From: Chloroflexota bacterium
Lineage (GTDB): Bacteria; Chloroflexota; Limnocylindria; Limnocylindrales; CSP1-4
Length of the DNA: 5,031 nucleotides
Direction: 5' to 3'
NCBI GenBank assembly: GCA_027457005.1
Contig: DAIDTV010000139.1
Coordinates: 1 to 5,031 of the forward strand
In this document: in pieces, positions 1 to 5,031 of the stretch
Numbering within the stretch: position 1 is the stretch's first letter
Layout: every line of letters starts with the position of its first letter
Program-made: the position numbers and the translations under genes
The notes under the pieces: generated by a model
Told to the model about the DNA's origin: nothing
The model's database searches: none
The model's input: only the letters and a program-made list of their open reading frames with translations

Positions 1-516
1 ATGTACGACGGGAGCGATTCGGTGCTCGAGCTGTCCCCGGCGCTGCAGCTGCGGTCCCGCTTCGCGCCGGCCACCTGGGCACGGGACAACGCCACGGACG
101 CGGACCTCGGCTCGCTCGGCCCGGTGCTGATCCCGGGTGGCTGGGTCTTCATCGCCGGCAAGAGCGGCACCGGGTACACGCTGCGGCAGGGCTCCCTCGG
201 CGGCATCGGGGGGCAGGTCGCGTCGGCGCCGGTCTGCGCGGCGTTCGGGGGCGCGGCTCTCCTGGACACCACCGTGTTCGTGCCGTGCCAGGACGGGCTG
301 CGGGCGGTCCGCATCGGACCGGACGGGTCGGGGGTGGGCGGTGGCGCCGTCTGGAGCCTCGACCTCGGGGCCGGCGTGCTGTACCGGCTGGACCCGGCCA
401 CGGGCAGGGCCACCGCGCACGTGTCCGTGGGCGCGGTCCCGCACTTCGCCTCGCCCACGCTCTGGGCCGGCCGTGTGCTGGTGGGCACGATGCGTGGCGT
501 CACGTCGGTGGGGTGA
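1..516 (+). CDS. PQQ-binding-like beta-propeller protein, C-terminal part (5' partial)
   Basis: The reading frame is open from the first base and ends at TGA 514-516, so 171 residues are visible. The ATG at position 1 is probably internal: the protein begins in mid-blade (YDGSDSVLELS) and no upstream sequence is available. Repeated Gly/Trp/Asp-rich strands such as GGWVFIAGKSGTGYTLRQG (residues 46-64), AVWSLDLGAGVLYRLDPATG (116-135) and SPTLWAGRVLVGTMRGVTSV (151-170) are typical of PQQ-like/quinoprotein propeller blades. The AGVLYxLDPATG signature is the clearest. Two cysteines (C79, C96) could form a disulfide in an exported protein. Proteins of this kind in actinobacteria are usually secreted or lipid-anchored and mostly uncharacterised; no enzymatic role can be assigned. 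The step from RIGPDGSG to VGGGAVW (residues 105-118) looks short for a full blade, as if 15-20 residues were missing. The gene converges on the tetR-type gene, with 13 bp between the stops. The family call is fairly sure; the function is unknown. Confidence 0.75.
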   Translation: MYDGSDSVLELSPALQLRSRFAPATWARDNATDADLGSLGPVLIPGGWVFIAGKSGTGYTLRQGSLGGIGGQVASAPVCAAFGGAALLDTTVFVPCQDGLRAVRIGPDGSGVGGGAVWSLDLGAGVLYRLDPATGRATAHVSVGAVPHFASPTLWAGRVLVGTMRGVTSVG

Positions 517-529
517 CGGGGACCCGGCG

Positions 530-1138
530 CTACAGCGGCAGGCCGGCCTCGAGGTGGGCAAAGGCGGCATCGTACAGTGCCAGGTAGTCGCGGTCCGGGC
601 CGAGGCCCACCGTGAGCCAGGCGACCACGCCGACGCCCACCACCGCTCCGACCAGGGTGCGGACCTCGAAATCGGTTCCCGGCCTCCCGACCCGCTCGCC
701 CAGCGCGTCGGCGAACGGCTGCATGGTGGTCACGAACTCGTCCAGCATGCGCCTGCGCAGCTCCGGGACCGACAGGATCAGGTCGGCCCGCCCCTGCTGC
801 TGCGCCATCCAGTCACCGGGCGCTGCGACGAGGACGGCCCGCATCGCCGCCCGGATGGCCGCGATCGGACCCAGCTCGGGTGGCTGCGCCCGGATCGCCG
901 CGATCAGGACCGGGTCGACCGGGTCGTACAGGACCACGTCTTCCTTCGTCGGGAAGTAGCGGAAGAAGGTGCTCGGCGACACCTCCGCCGCCTCGGCGAT
1001 CTGCTCGACGGAGGTCTGGTCGTAGCCCTGTTCGTGGAACAGCCGCAGGGCGTGTTCCTGGATCAGGGCCCGCGTGCGGGCCTTCTTGCGTTCCCGCAGG
1101 CCGCGCCTGGGTCTGTCACCCTCCGACTGCGACGTCAT
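530..1138 (-). CDS. TetR/AcrR-family transcriptional regulator
   Basis: A 202-residue protein, the usual TetR length. A basic N-terminus (RPRRGLRERKKARTR, 9-23) leads into a TetR_N domain at about 21-67. Its helix-turn-helix reads TSVEQIAEAAEVSPSTFFRYF (42-62), followed by the family hallmark FPTKEDVV. The remaining helices form the ligand-binding and dimerisation domain; the end, YDAAFAHLEAGLPL, resembles the MftR-type TetR C-terminal domain. The frame stays open upstream to 1387, but I chose ATG 1136-1138. It has an AAGGAG six bases upstream, and the 83 residues before it are a low-complexity shadow of the exporter gene. The start lies 23 bp inside the 3' end of the exporter gene, so the two are probably cotranscribed and translationally coupled. 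By family precedent it is likely a dimeric repressor of its own operon, acting at the inverted repeat near 2711-2727. The ligand is unknown. Confidence 0.93.
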   Translation of the reverse strand: MTSQSEGDRPRRGLRERKKARTRALIQEHALRLFHEQGYDQTSVEQIAEAAEVSPSTFFRYFPTKEDVVLYDPVDPVLIAAIRAQPPELGPIAAIRAAMRAVLVAAPGDWMAQQQGRADLILSVPELRRRMLDEFVTTMQPFADALGERVGRPGTDFEVRTLVGAVVGVGVVAWLTVGLGPDRDYLALYDAAFAHLEAGLPL

Positions 1139-2678
1139 GTCCCACTCCTTGCGGCTTCGCCCCGGATGGTACAGGCGCCGCCGACCGTCCCGGCAGGAAG
1201 ACGAGGGCCAGCACCACGCCCGCCGCCGCAACGACGGCGGCGAGTCGCACCGCATCGTCCACCCCGGCCACGAAGGCGGTGCGGACGGACGTGAGCAGTT
1301 CGCCTGAGCCGAGCTGCCGGGCGACCACGATGCCCCCGAAGACGCTGTCGTGCACGGCGGCGGCCGCTGCCGCCGGCAGCCCCGCAAGGTGCACCCGGCC
1401 CTGGTAGGTCGAGTTCAGGGCGCTTCCCAGGATCGTCGCGCCGAAGGCCGGGCCGAGCTTGACGACCGCCTGGAGGAGCGCGGACCCGACGCCACTGCGC
1501 TCCGCCGACAGCTCCACCAGGGCCGCCGACGCCGACGTGGCGAAGCCCACCCCGGCGCCCAGCCCGACGACGAACGTCCAGGCCGCGATGAACGCGTCGC
1601 TGCTGGTCACCTGCATCGCGGTGCCCAGCGCCAGGCCGGCCACGACCACGGCGAACCCGGCCGCCACCGTGAGCTTCGCGCCCACCCGGCTGGCAACCCG
1701 GTCGGCCGGAACGGCGCCGACGATCAGTCCGGCGATGACCGGCAGCAGGCGGAGGCCGGAGCCCTGCGGGTCGAGATTCATGATCGCCTGGAAGTACTGC
1801 GGGAGTGCGAACAGGACGCCGAACAGCCCGAACACGCCGAACGCGGTGAGCACCACGCCCCAGGTGAAGCTGCGCGACCTGAACAACGTGAGGTCCACCA
1901 GCGGCTGCCCGCCCGCCCGGCCACCGAGCCGGCGCTCCCAGAGCCCGAATCCCAGGAGCAGCAGGAGGCCGATCGCCGCCGGTCCGATCGCACTCGCGCT
2001 GCCCCAGCCGTTGTCCCCGGCCTCCACCACGCCGTACATGAGGGCCACCAGGCCCGCGCTCGAGAGCAGCACGCCGCCGATATCGATGCGTGGCCGCTGG
2101 GCCGACCGCGATTCCGGCACCAGCGCCAGGACCGCCACCAGGCCGAGGAGCGCGACCGGGACGTTCATCAGGAAGATCCAGCCCCACCAGGCGTTGGTGA
2201 GGATCCAGCCTCCCAGGATCGGCCCCAGGGGGAGCCCCACGAAGTTCGCCGCGCCCCAGATCCCGACCGCGCGAGGCCGCTCCGCCTCGTCGAACAGCAC
2301 GGTGACGATCGACAGTGCCAGGACGATGAGCGCCGCCCCCGCGAGCCCGAGCAGCACGCGGGCGATGATGAACACCTCCGGGCCGGGCGCGTACGCGCAC
2401 CCGGCGGACCCGGCCGCGAAGAGGACGAGCGCACCGGCCATGACGGCCTTGCGCCCATAGCGGTCGCCGATGAGGCCGGCCGGCAGCATGCCCGCCACCA
2501 GCGCCAGGGTGTAGGCGGTCACGAACCACTGCAGCTCGGACTCGGACGCCTTCAACGCGCCCGCGAGCGTCGGCAGTGCCACGGTCAGCACGGTCACGTC
2601 CAGGGTGATCGCCAGGACCGCGAGCGTGATCGCACCCAGCGCCCACCAGCGCCGGGTCCCCGGATTCGTCGTCGACAT
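1116..2678 (-). CDS. DHA2-family MFS drug exporter (14 TM, EmrB/QacA type)
   Basis: A 520-residue inner-membrane antiporter that would export small hydrophobic or cationic compounds using the proton gradient. Visible MFS signatures are motif D1 in TM1 (LDVTVLTVALP, 26-36), motif A in the TM2-3 loop (GLIGDRYGRK, 68-77), the TM4 arginine R107 in IIARVLLGLAGAA, and the antiporter motif C in TM5 (GLPLGPILGGW, 148-158). A degenerate second motif A lies around 327-341, and a late segment GVGSALLQAVVKLGPAFGATILGS (396-419) is typical of DHA2 exporters. Length and hydrophobic pattern fit 14 TM helices. In the TM4 motif a leucine (L109) sits where many relatives have Gln before the Gly. Start ATG 2676-2678 is preceded by AGGCGG, eight bases upstream, a one-mismatch Shine-Dalgarno. 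It is the first gene of the operon with the TetR regulator, which argues for ligand-induced efflux. The substrate cannot be told from sequence; self-resistance to a natural product is possible but no biosynthetic gene is in view. Confidence 0.93.
   Translation of the reverse strand: MSTTNPGTRRWWALGAITLAVLAITLDVTVLTVALPTLAGALKASESELQWFVTAYTLALVAGMLPAGLIGDRYGRKAVMAGALVLFAAGSAGCAYAPGPEVFIIARVLLGLAGAALIVLALSIVTVLFDEAERPRAVGIWGAANFVGLPLGPILGGWILTNAWWGWIFLMNVPVALLGLVAVLALVPESRSAQRPRIDIGGVLLSSAGLVALMYGVVEAGDNGWGSASAIGPAAIGLLLLLGFGLWERRLGGRAGGQPLVDLTLFRSRSFTWGVVLTAFGVFGLFGVLFALPQYFQAIMNLDPQGSGLRLLPVIAGLIVGAVPADRVASRVGAKLTVAAGFAVVVAGLALGTAMQVTSSDAFIAAWTFVVGLGAGVGFATSASAALVELSAERSGVGSALLQAVVKLGPAFGATILGSALNSTYQGRVHLAGLPAAAAAAVHDSVFGGIVVARQLGSGELLTSVRTAFVAGVDDAVRLAAVVAAAGVVLALVFLPGRSAAPVPSGAKPQGVGHDVAVGG
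1145..1150 (-). promoter_or_regulatory. Ribosome binding site of the TetR gene, inside the exporter CDS
   Basis: AAGGAG on the minus strand, six bases before ATG 1136-1138. It decides the start of the regulator over the longer open frame reaching 1387. Because it lies within the last codons of the exporter gene, ribosomes finishing the exporter can re-initiate on the regulator, which would tie the two levels together. Confidence 0.85.
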
Positions 2679-2686
2679 GACTGTTT

Positions 2687-2692
2687 CCGCCT
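2687..2692 (-). promoter_or_regulatory. Probable ribosome binding site of the MFS exporter
   Basis: AGGCGG on the minus strand, eight bases upstream of ATG 2676-2678. It differs from AGGAGG at one base. It supports the chosen start, and no in-frame start further upstream gives a longer MFS N-terminus. Confidence 0.6.
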
Positions 2693-2710
2693 GTTGGGTG
2701 TTACATGCTT

Positions 2711-2727
2711 GTGAATGTCTCTATCAC
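2711..2727. promoter_or_regulatory. Candidate TetR operator: imperfect inverted repeat
   Basis: The 17-base element GTGAATGTCTCTATCAC has perfect four-base outer arms (GTGA/TCAC) around a nine-base centre. It lies 33 bases upstream of the exporter start, immediately downstream (with respect to the exporter) of the TTGACA-like hexamer. Size and placement suit a TetR dimer that blocks transcription of its own operon. Overlapping it, the 11 bases TCTCTATCACT (2718-2728) equal one half of the classical Tn10 tetO2 operator as I recall it, but the second tetO half is not conserved. Binding by the encoded regulator is inferred from context only. Confidence 0.5.
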
Positions 2728-2744
2728 TATAAATCGGCTGTCAA
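2714..2744 (-). promoter_or_regulatory. Probable promoter of the exporter-tetR operon
   Basis: On the minus strand a perfect TTGACA (plus-strand 2739-2744) heads a stretch that is strikingly A+T-rich for this genome (GATTTATAGTGATAGAG). The -10 is not clear. TAGAGA falls at a short 15-base spacing and AGACAT at 18 bases, and neither is close to consensus. The distance to the start codon (about 35-60 bases) fits a normal leader. The candidate operator overlaps the likely -10 and start site, a standard position for repression. Confidence 0.5.
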
Positions 2745-2814
2745 TACTCCGCCCGCTCGAGGATCCTGGTGAAGCACCGCACGCGACACGCCGTCGTTGA
2801 TACGAAATCCATCC

Positions 2815-2844
2815 TTGACGGCGCGGCCGATCCGGTGCATAAAG
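2815..2844 (+). promoter_or_regulatory. Candidate promoter for the beta-helix gene
   Basis: TTGACG (2815-2820) is followed after 17-18 bases by CATAAA/ATAAAG (2838-2844), with a TG just upstream that could act as an extended -10. It would give a leader of about 145 bases before GTG 2998. A second candidate -10, TATGGT (2931-2936), lies closer to the gene and fits the actinobacterial TANNNT pattern, but has no recognisable -35. Sequence alone does not choose between them. Confidence 0.35.
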
Positions 2845-2986
2845 CGAAGGACGACGGGAGGCTTTGACGCGCGCGTCCCCGCACGGTCACCTGACCCGCG
2901 CCGAGCCAGTGGTGAGCCCGACCCGTCCGATATGGTCCCGCGCGTCCCCGAGGGCCAGACCCTGCCCCGGGAGCGGCGGGCCCGGG

Positions 2987-2992
2987 GGAGGA
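2987..2992 (+). promoter_or_regulatory. Ribosome binding site of the beta-helix gene
   Basis: GGAGGA, five bases before GTG 2998-3000, is a near-perfect Shine-Dalgarno. It selects the GTG over the upstream ATG at 2797 and over the ATG at 3016, neither of which is so well placed. Confidence 0.85.
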
Positions 2993-2997
2993 CAGCC

Positions 2998-4251
2998 GTG
3001 GGGCTTCGTCTGTACATGCGCATCGTCGGCTCCGTGGGGGGGACGACGCTGCTCCTGACCGCTGCGCTCATGGCCGCCCCGGGGGTGGCGGCGAGCGGCA
3101 CGACGGTGTACGTGTCGCCGACCGGCGCGTCCGGCGCCGCCGGCACATCGTGCGCCACGGCCGCCTACTCGAAGATCAACGATGCAGTGACCGCAGCCTC
3201 GGCGGGCGACACCGTCGTGGTGTGCGCCGGCACGTACACCGAGGACGTCGCCGTGTCCAAGGCGCTGACCCTCTCCGGCCAGGGCGCGACCATCGACGCC
3301 ACGGGCCAGGACAACGGCATCAAGATCACGGCCTCCAACGTCACCGTGATGGGCTTCACGGTGGAGAACGCCACCGGCGAGGGGATCCTCGCGCAGCAGC
3401 CGAACCCGGTGAAGGGGCCCATGATCCAGGGGCAGCAGCTCTACACCGGCGCGCCCATCACGCACGTAGTGATCAAGCACAACGTGGTCATGAACAACGA
3501 CCTGGGCGGGCTGCCGGCCAACGCGCCGACGACCAAGTATGCCGAGTGCCAGCCCTCGGGGCAGATCCCCGGCGATTGCGGCGAGGGGATCCACCTGTGG
3601 AGCGTCGCCGACTCCCAGGTGCTGCTTAACACGGTCACCGGCAACGCGGGCGGCATCCTGCTGACCGACGAGTTCGGCCCCACCCACAACAACCTGGTCG
3701 CCGGCAACGTCGTCACCGACAATGCGTACGACTGCGGCATCACGCTGCCCTCGCACAACCTTGGCCGGGATCCCCAGACCGGGAAGCTGATGCCGGCCTT
3801 CGGCGGCGTGTACGACAACACGGTCCGCAACAACGTCCTGCTCGACAACGGGCTCAAGGGCCAGGGCGCGGGCGTCCTGATCGCCGCGCCGGCCCCCGGC
3901 ACCGCCTCCTACGGCAACGTGATCGAGGGCAACACCATCGCCGGCAGTGGCCTGGCGGGCGTGACGATCCACAGCCATGCTCCGGGCGCCTGGGTCGGCG
4001 ACAACGTCATCCGGAACAACGTGATCGGCACGAACAACCTCGGCGGTGACCCGGACGTCAGCCCGACGGCCGACACGGCCACCACCGGCATCCTGGTCTG
4101 GTCGGCCGCCACGCCGATCAAGGTGACCATCTCCGGCAATACCATCTACGGCAACTGGTACGGCATCTGGCTCGGGCACGTCGTGCTCGCGCCGGGCGCC
4201 CGGGCGCGCAACACGTTCTGGGCCGTCAGCACGTACGTGCACGCGGCATAG
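2998..4251 (+). CDS. Secreted right-handed parallel beta-helix (PbH1/NosD-like) protein
   Basis: A 417-residue protein from GTG 2998 to TAG 4249-4251. The N-terminus has Arg residues, then a hydrophobic core (GGTTLLLTAALMAAPGVAA, 14-32) and a signal-peptidase-like end near VAA/SGTT, so the product is probably exported. The mature part opens with TTVYVSPTGASG and a SAGDTVVVCAGTYTEDV segment (68-84), the usual N-cap of DUF1565/NosD-type beta-helices. It continues as repeated Asn-rich coils: HNVVMNND (161-168), NTVTGNAGGI (211-220), GNVVTDNAYDCGI (236-248), NTVRNNVLLDNG (274-285), NVIEGNTIAGSGLAGV (307-322), NVIRNNVIGTNN (337-348) and ISGNTIYGNWYGIWLG (378-393). Five cysteines (C52, C76, C184, C194, C246) may give disulfides. 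The long insert with DCGEGIHLWSVADS (193-206) looks like a conserved feature of an actinobacterial subfamily. Polysaccharide binding, lysis or epimerisation is possible by fold, but I see no defined catalytic triad. It appears monocistronic, with a terminator 61 bases after the stop. Confidence 0.88.
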   Translation: MGLRLYMRIVGSVGGTTLLLTAALMAAPGVAASGTTVYVSPTGASGAAGTSCATAAYSKINDAVTAASAGDTVVVCAGTYTEDVAVSKALTLSGQGATIDATGQDNGIKITASNVTVMGFTVENATGEGILAQQPNPVKGPMIQGQQLYTGAPITHVVIKHNVVMNNDLGGLPANAPTTKYAECQPSGQIPGDCGEGIHLWSVADSQVLLNTVTGNAGGILLTDEFGPTHNNLVAGNVVTDNAYDCGITLPSHNLGRDPQTGKLMPAFGGVYDNTVRNNVLLDNGLKGQGAGVLIAAPAPGTASYGNVIEGNTIAGSGLAGVTIHSHAPGAWVGDNVIRNNVIGTNNLGGDPDVSPTADTATTGILVWSAATPIKVTISGNTIYGNWYGIWLGHVVLAPGARARNTFWAVSTYVHAA

Positions 4252-4312
4252 CCGCGCGGGCCTGACCAGCCGGCAGGCGATCCGGCACCGGCCATCAGGC
4301 GGAAGCCAACCT

Positions 4313-4348
4313 GGACATCCCCGGGGCTCAGCGGCCCCGGGGATGTCC
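4313..4348 (+). terminator. Strong hairpin terminator after the beta-helix gene
   Basis: A perfect 15-bp stem (left arm 4313-4327, GGACATCCCCGGGGC; right arm 4334-4348) closes a six-base loop TCAGCG. It is followed by GTTTCC rather than a long T run, as is common in high-GC actinobacteria. It lies 61 bases after the beta-helix stop and 73 bases before the next start, so it separates the two transcription units. Confidence 0.85.
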
Positions 4349-4407
4349 GTTTCCGGGCTCCGGATCCGTGCCGCGACGCACGTCCGGCAGCGAACGCCGC
4401 GTGCGCG

Positions 4408-4413
4408 TAGGCT
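4408..4413 (+). promoter_or_regulatory. Candidate -10 element of a leaderless promoter
   Basis: TAGGCT fits the actinobacterial TANNNT -10 and ends eight bases before the GTG at 4422. Transcription would therefore begin at or next to the start codon. No Shine-Dalgarno is present in the bases before the GTG (GAGCGCCC), which agrees with leaderless translation. No clear -35 is seen. Confidence 0.45.
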
Positions 4414-4421
4414 GAGCGCCC

Positions 4422-5031
4422 GTGATCCTCGTCGCGCTCAAGCTGGTCCTGACCCCCCTGCTCATCGGCGGCGCCAGCCTGGGTGCCCGGCGATGGGGGC
4501 CCGTGATCGGCGGCTGGATGGTCTCGCTGCCGCTGACGTCGGGGCCGGTCGCCCTCTTCCTGGCGCTCGACCGCGGCCCGTCGTTCGCCGCGACGGCGGC
4601 CGAGGCATCGGTGGCAGGCAACCTCGCGAACGTCGCCTTCTGCCTGGCGTACGCCGGGGTCGCCACTCGAACCGGGTGGCCGGCAGCCATCGCCGCGGCC
4701 GGGATCGGATGGCTCGCGGCGGCGCTGGCGCTCCAGCCGGCCCTGGCGCTGCCCGTCGGGGTGCTCTTCCTGCTGGTGGTGTCGGTCCTGGCGGTGGCAC
4801 TGCGCGTGATGCCGGCAGGGGCCGCGCAGCCATCCGGAGCCACCGCCCCGGGATGGGACCTGCCGCTGCGGGTCGTGCTCGGGACCGGCGTGGTCCTCGC
4901 CCTGACGGCGGCCGCTCCCACGCTGGGGTCGACGGCCAGCGGGCTCCTCGCGATGCTTCCGGTGATCGCGACGGTCCTCGTCACATTCACCCACCGGCAC
5001 GATGGCGCCAACCCGGCGATCGGGTTGCTGC
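4422..5031 (+). CDS. Polytopic membrane protein with internal repeat (3' partial)
   Basis: An open frame begins at GTG 4422 and runs off the window end, giving 203 complete codons without a stop. The product is strongly hydrophobic, with about seven TM segments: roughly 2-20, 27-49, 63-80, 88-104, 107-128, 149-165 and 171-190. A short Pro/Ala/Gly-rich linker (131-145) separates two halves. The start of each half aligns without gaps at an offset of 143 residues: a basic residue (K7/R150), then VL, a Gly before TM2 (G26/G169), G31/G174 and a Leu-Pro pair inside TM2 (LP at 36-37 and 179-180), then G52/G195. This suggests duplication of a small membrane module. I do not recognise a characterised family; a distant resemblance to small GlpM-like proteins is only an impression. 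The protein is Ala/Leu/Gly/Val-rich with few charges, unlike the antisense frame at 4146-5000, whose product is Arg/Pro-rich. It follows the terminator at 4313-4348 and starts a new unit. Confidence 0.8.
   Translation, partial: MILVALKLVLTPLLIGGASLGARRWGPVIGGWMVSLPLTSGPVALFLALDRGPSFAATAAEASVAGNLANVAFCLAYAGVATRTGWPAAIAAAGIGWLAAALALQPALALPVGVLFLLVVSVLAVALRVMPAGAAQPSGATAPGWDLPLRVVLGTGVVLALTAAAPTLGSTASGLLAMLPVIATVLVTFTHRHDGANPAIGLL

Larger units (their letters stand above)
2679..2997. other. Divergent intergenic region
   Basis: 319 bases separate the leftward exporter start from the rightward beta-helix start. The left part (about 2700-2745) is A+T-rich and holds the exporter promoter and operator candidates. 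The right part returns to very high G+C and contains a perfect 12-base palindrome, GACGCGCGCGTC (2866-2877), a 12-base direct repeat CGCGCGTCCCCG (2870-2881 and 2939-2950), and rightward promoter candidates. Open frames cross it on both strands, but none has a domain, a good ribosome binding site or a plausible protein composition, so I treat it as non-coding. Confidence 0.7.
4252..4421. other. Intergenic region between beta-helix and membrane-protein genes
   Basis: 170 bases hold the terminator hairpin and, at the right end, the candidate leaderless promoter. No further gene or repeat is seen here. Confidence 0.7.

Noticed and set aside
498..518. Hairpin CGTCAC-N9-GTGACG across the stop of the beta-propeller gene as a bidirectional terminator
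   Set aside because: The stem is only six bp with a nine-base loop and no T run on either side; it is too weak to call.
1139..1387. N-terminal extension of the TetR protein (open frame upstream to 1387)
   Set aside because: The extra 83 residues are Arg/Ser/Pro-rich and antisense-like in composition, lie inside the exporter gene, and precede an ATG with a good AAGGAG.
1350..2714. Long plus-strand open frame (454 codons) opposite the exporter
   Set aside because: Its product is Arg/Gln/His/Pro-rich low-complexity sequence, the usual shadow of a high-GC gene; the opposite strand encodes an unmistakable MFS protein.
2718..2736. Complete Tn10-type tetO operator
   Set aside because: Only one arm (11 bases) matches; the second arm is not conserved, so a tetracycline-specific system is not supported.
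2797..2997. Upstream ATG start for the beta-helix protein
   Set aside because: It would put 67 Arg/Pro-rich residues in front of a clear signal peptide; GTG 2998 has GGAGGA at ideal spacing.
2887..4242. Minus-strand open frame (451 codons) opposite the beta-helix gene
   Set aside because: Val/Asp/Gly/Arg/His-rich with no domain; the plus strand has a signal peptide, ribosome binding site and beta-helix repeats.
4146..5000. Minus-strand open frame (284 codons) at the right end
   Set aside because: It crosses the terminator hairpin and runs antisense to two plus-strand genes; its product is Arg/Gln/Gly-rich shadow sequence.

Overview
The window is about 70% G+C, with codons that end almost always in G or C. 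It has a GTG start behind a strong GGAGG and a second GTG start with no Shine-Dalgarno, and one short A+T-rich promoter island. Together with the protein families, this points to a high-GC actinobacterium (Actinomycetota). The sequence alone does not fix the genus. No rRNA, tRNA, CRISPR array, insertion sequence or phage gene is visible.

Layout. (1) 1-516, plus: the 3' end of a PQQ-binding-like beta-propeller protein that enters from upstream. (2) 530-1138 and 1116-2678, minus: a two-gene unit in which a 14-TM DHA2-type MFS exporter is followed by a TetR-family regulator. The two reading frames overlap by 23 bp, and the regulator's ribosome binding site lies inside the exporter gene. (3) 2679-2997: a divergent intergenic region of 319 bp. 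It holds an A+T-rich stretch with a TTGACA hexamer and an imperfect inverted repeat in front of the exporter, and weaker promoter candidates for the rightward gene. (4) 2998-4251, plus: a secreted right-handed parallel beta-helix protein (PbH1/NosD-like), followed by a very strong terminator hairpin at 4313-4348. (5) 4422 to the window end, plus: the first 203 codons of a polytopic membrane protein whose two halves look duplicated. It is probably translated from a leaderless transcript.

How the genes work together. The exporter and regulator form a familiar self-contained resistance or efflux module: the TetR protein probably represses its own operon from the inverted repeat, and an unknown ligand relieves it. 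The beta-propeller fragment, the beta-helix protein and the membrane protein show no clear functional link to that module or to each other. I see no convincing new multi-gene system. The points most worth a second look are the operator-like island, the internally repeated membrane protein, and an apparently shortened blade in the beta-propeller protein.
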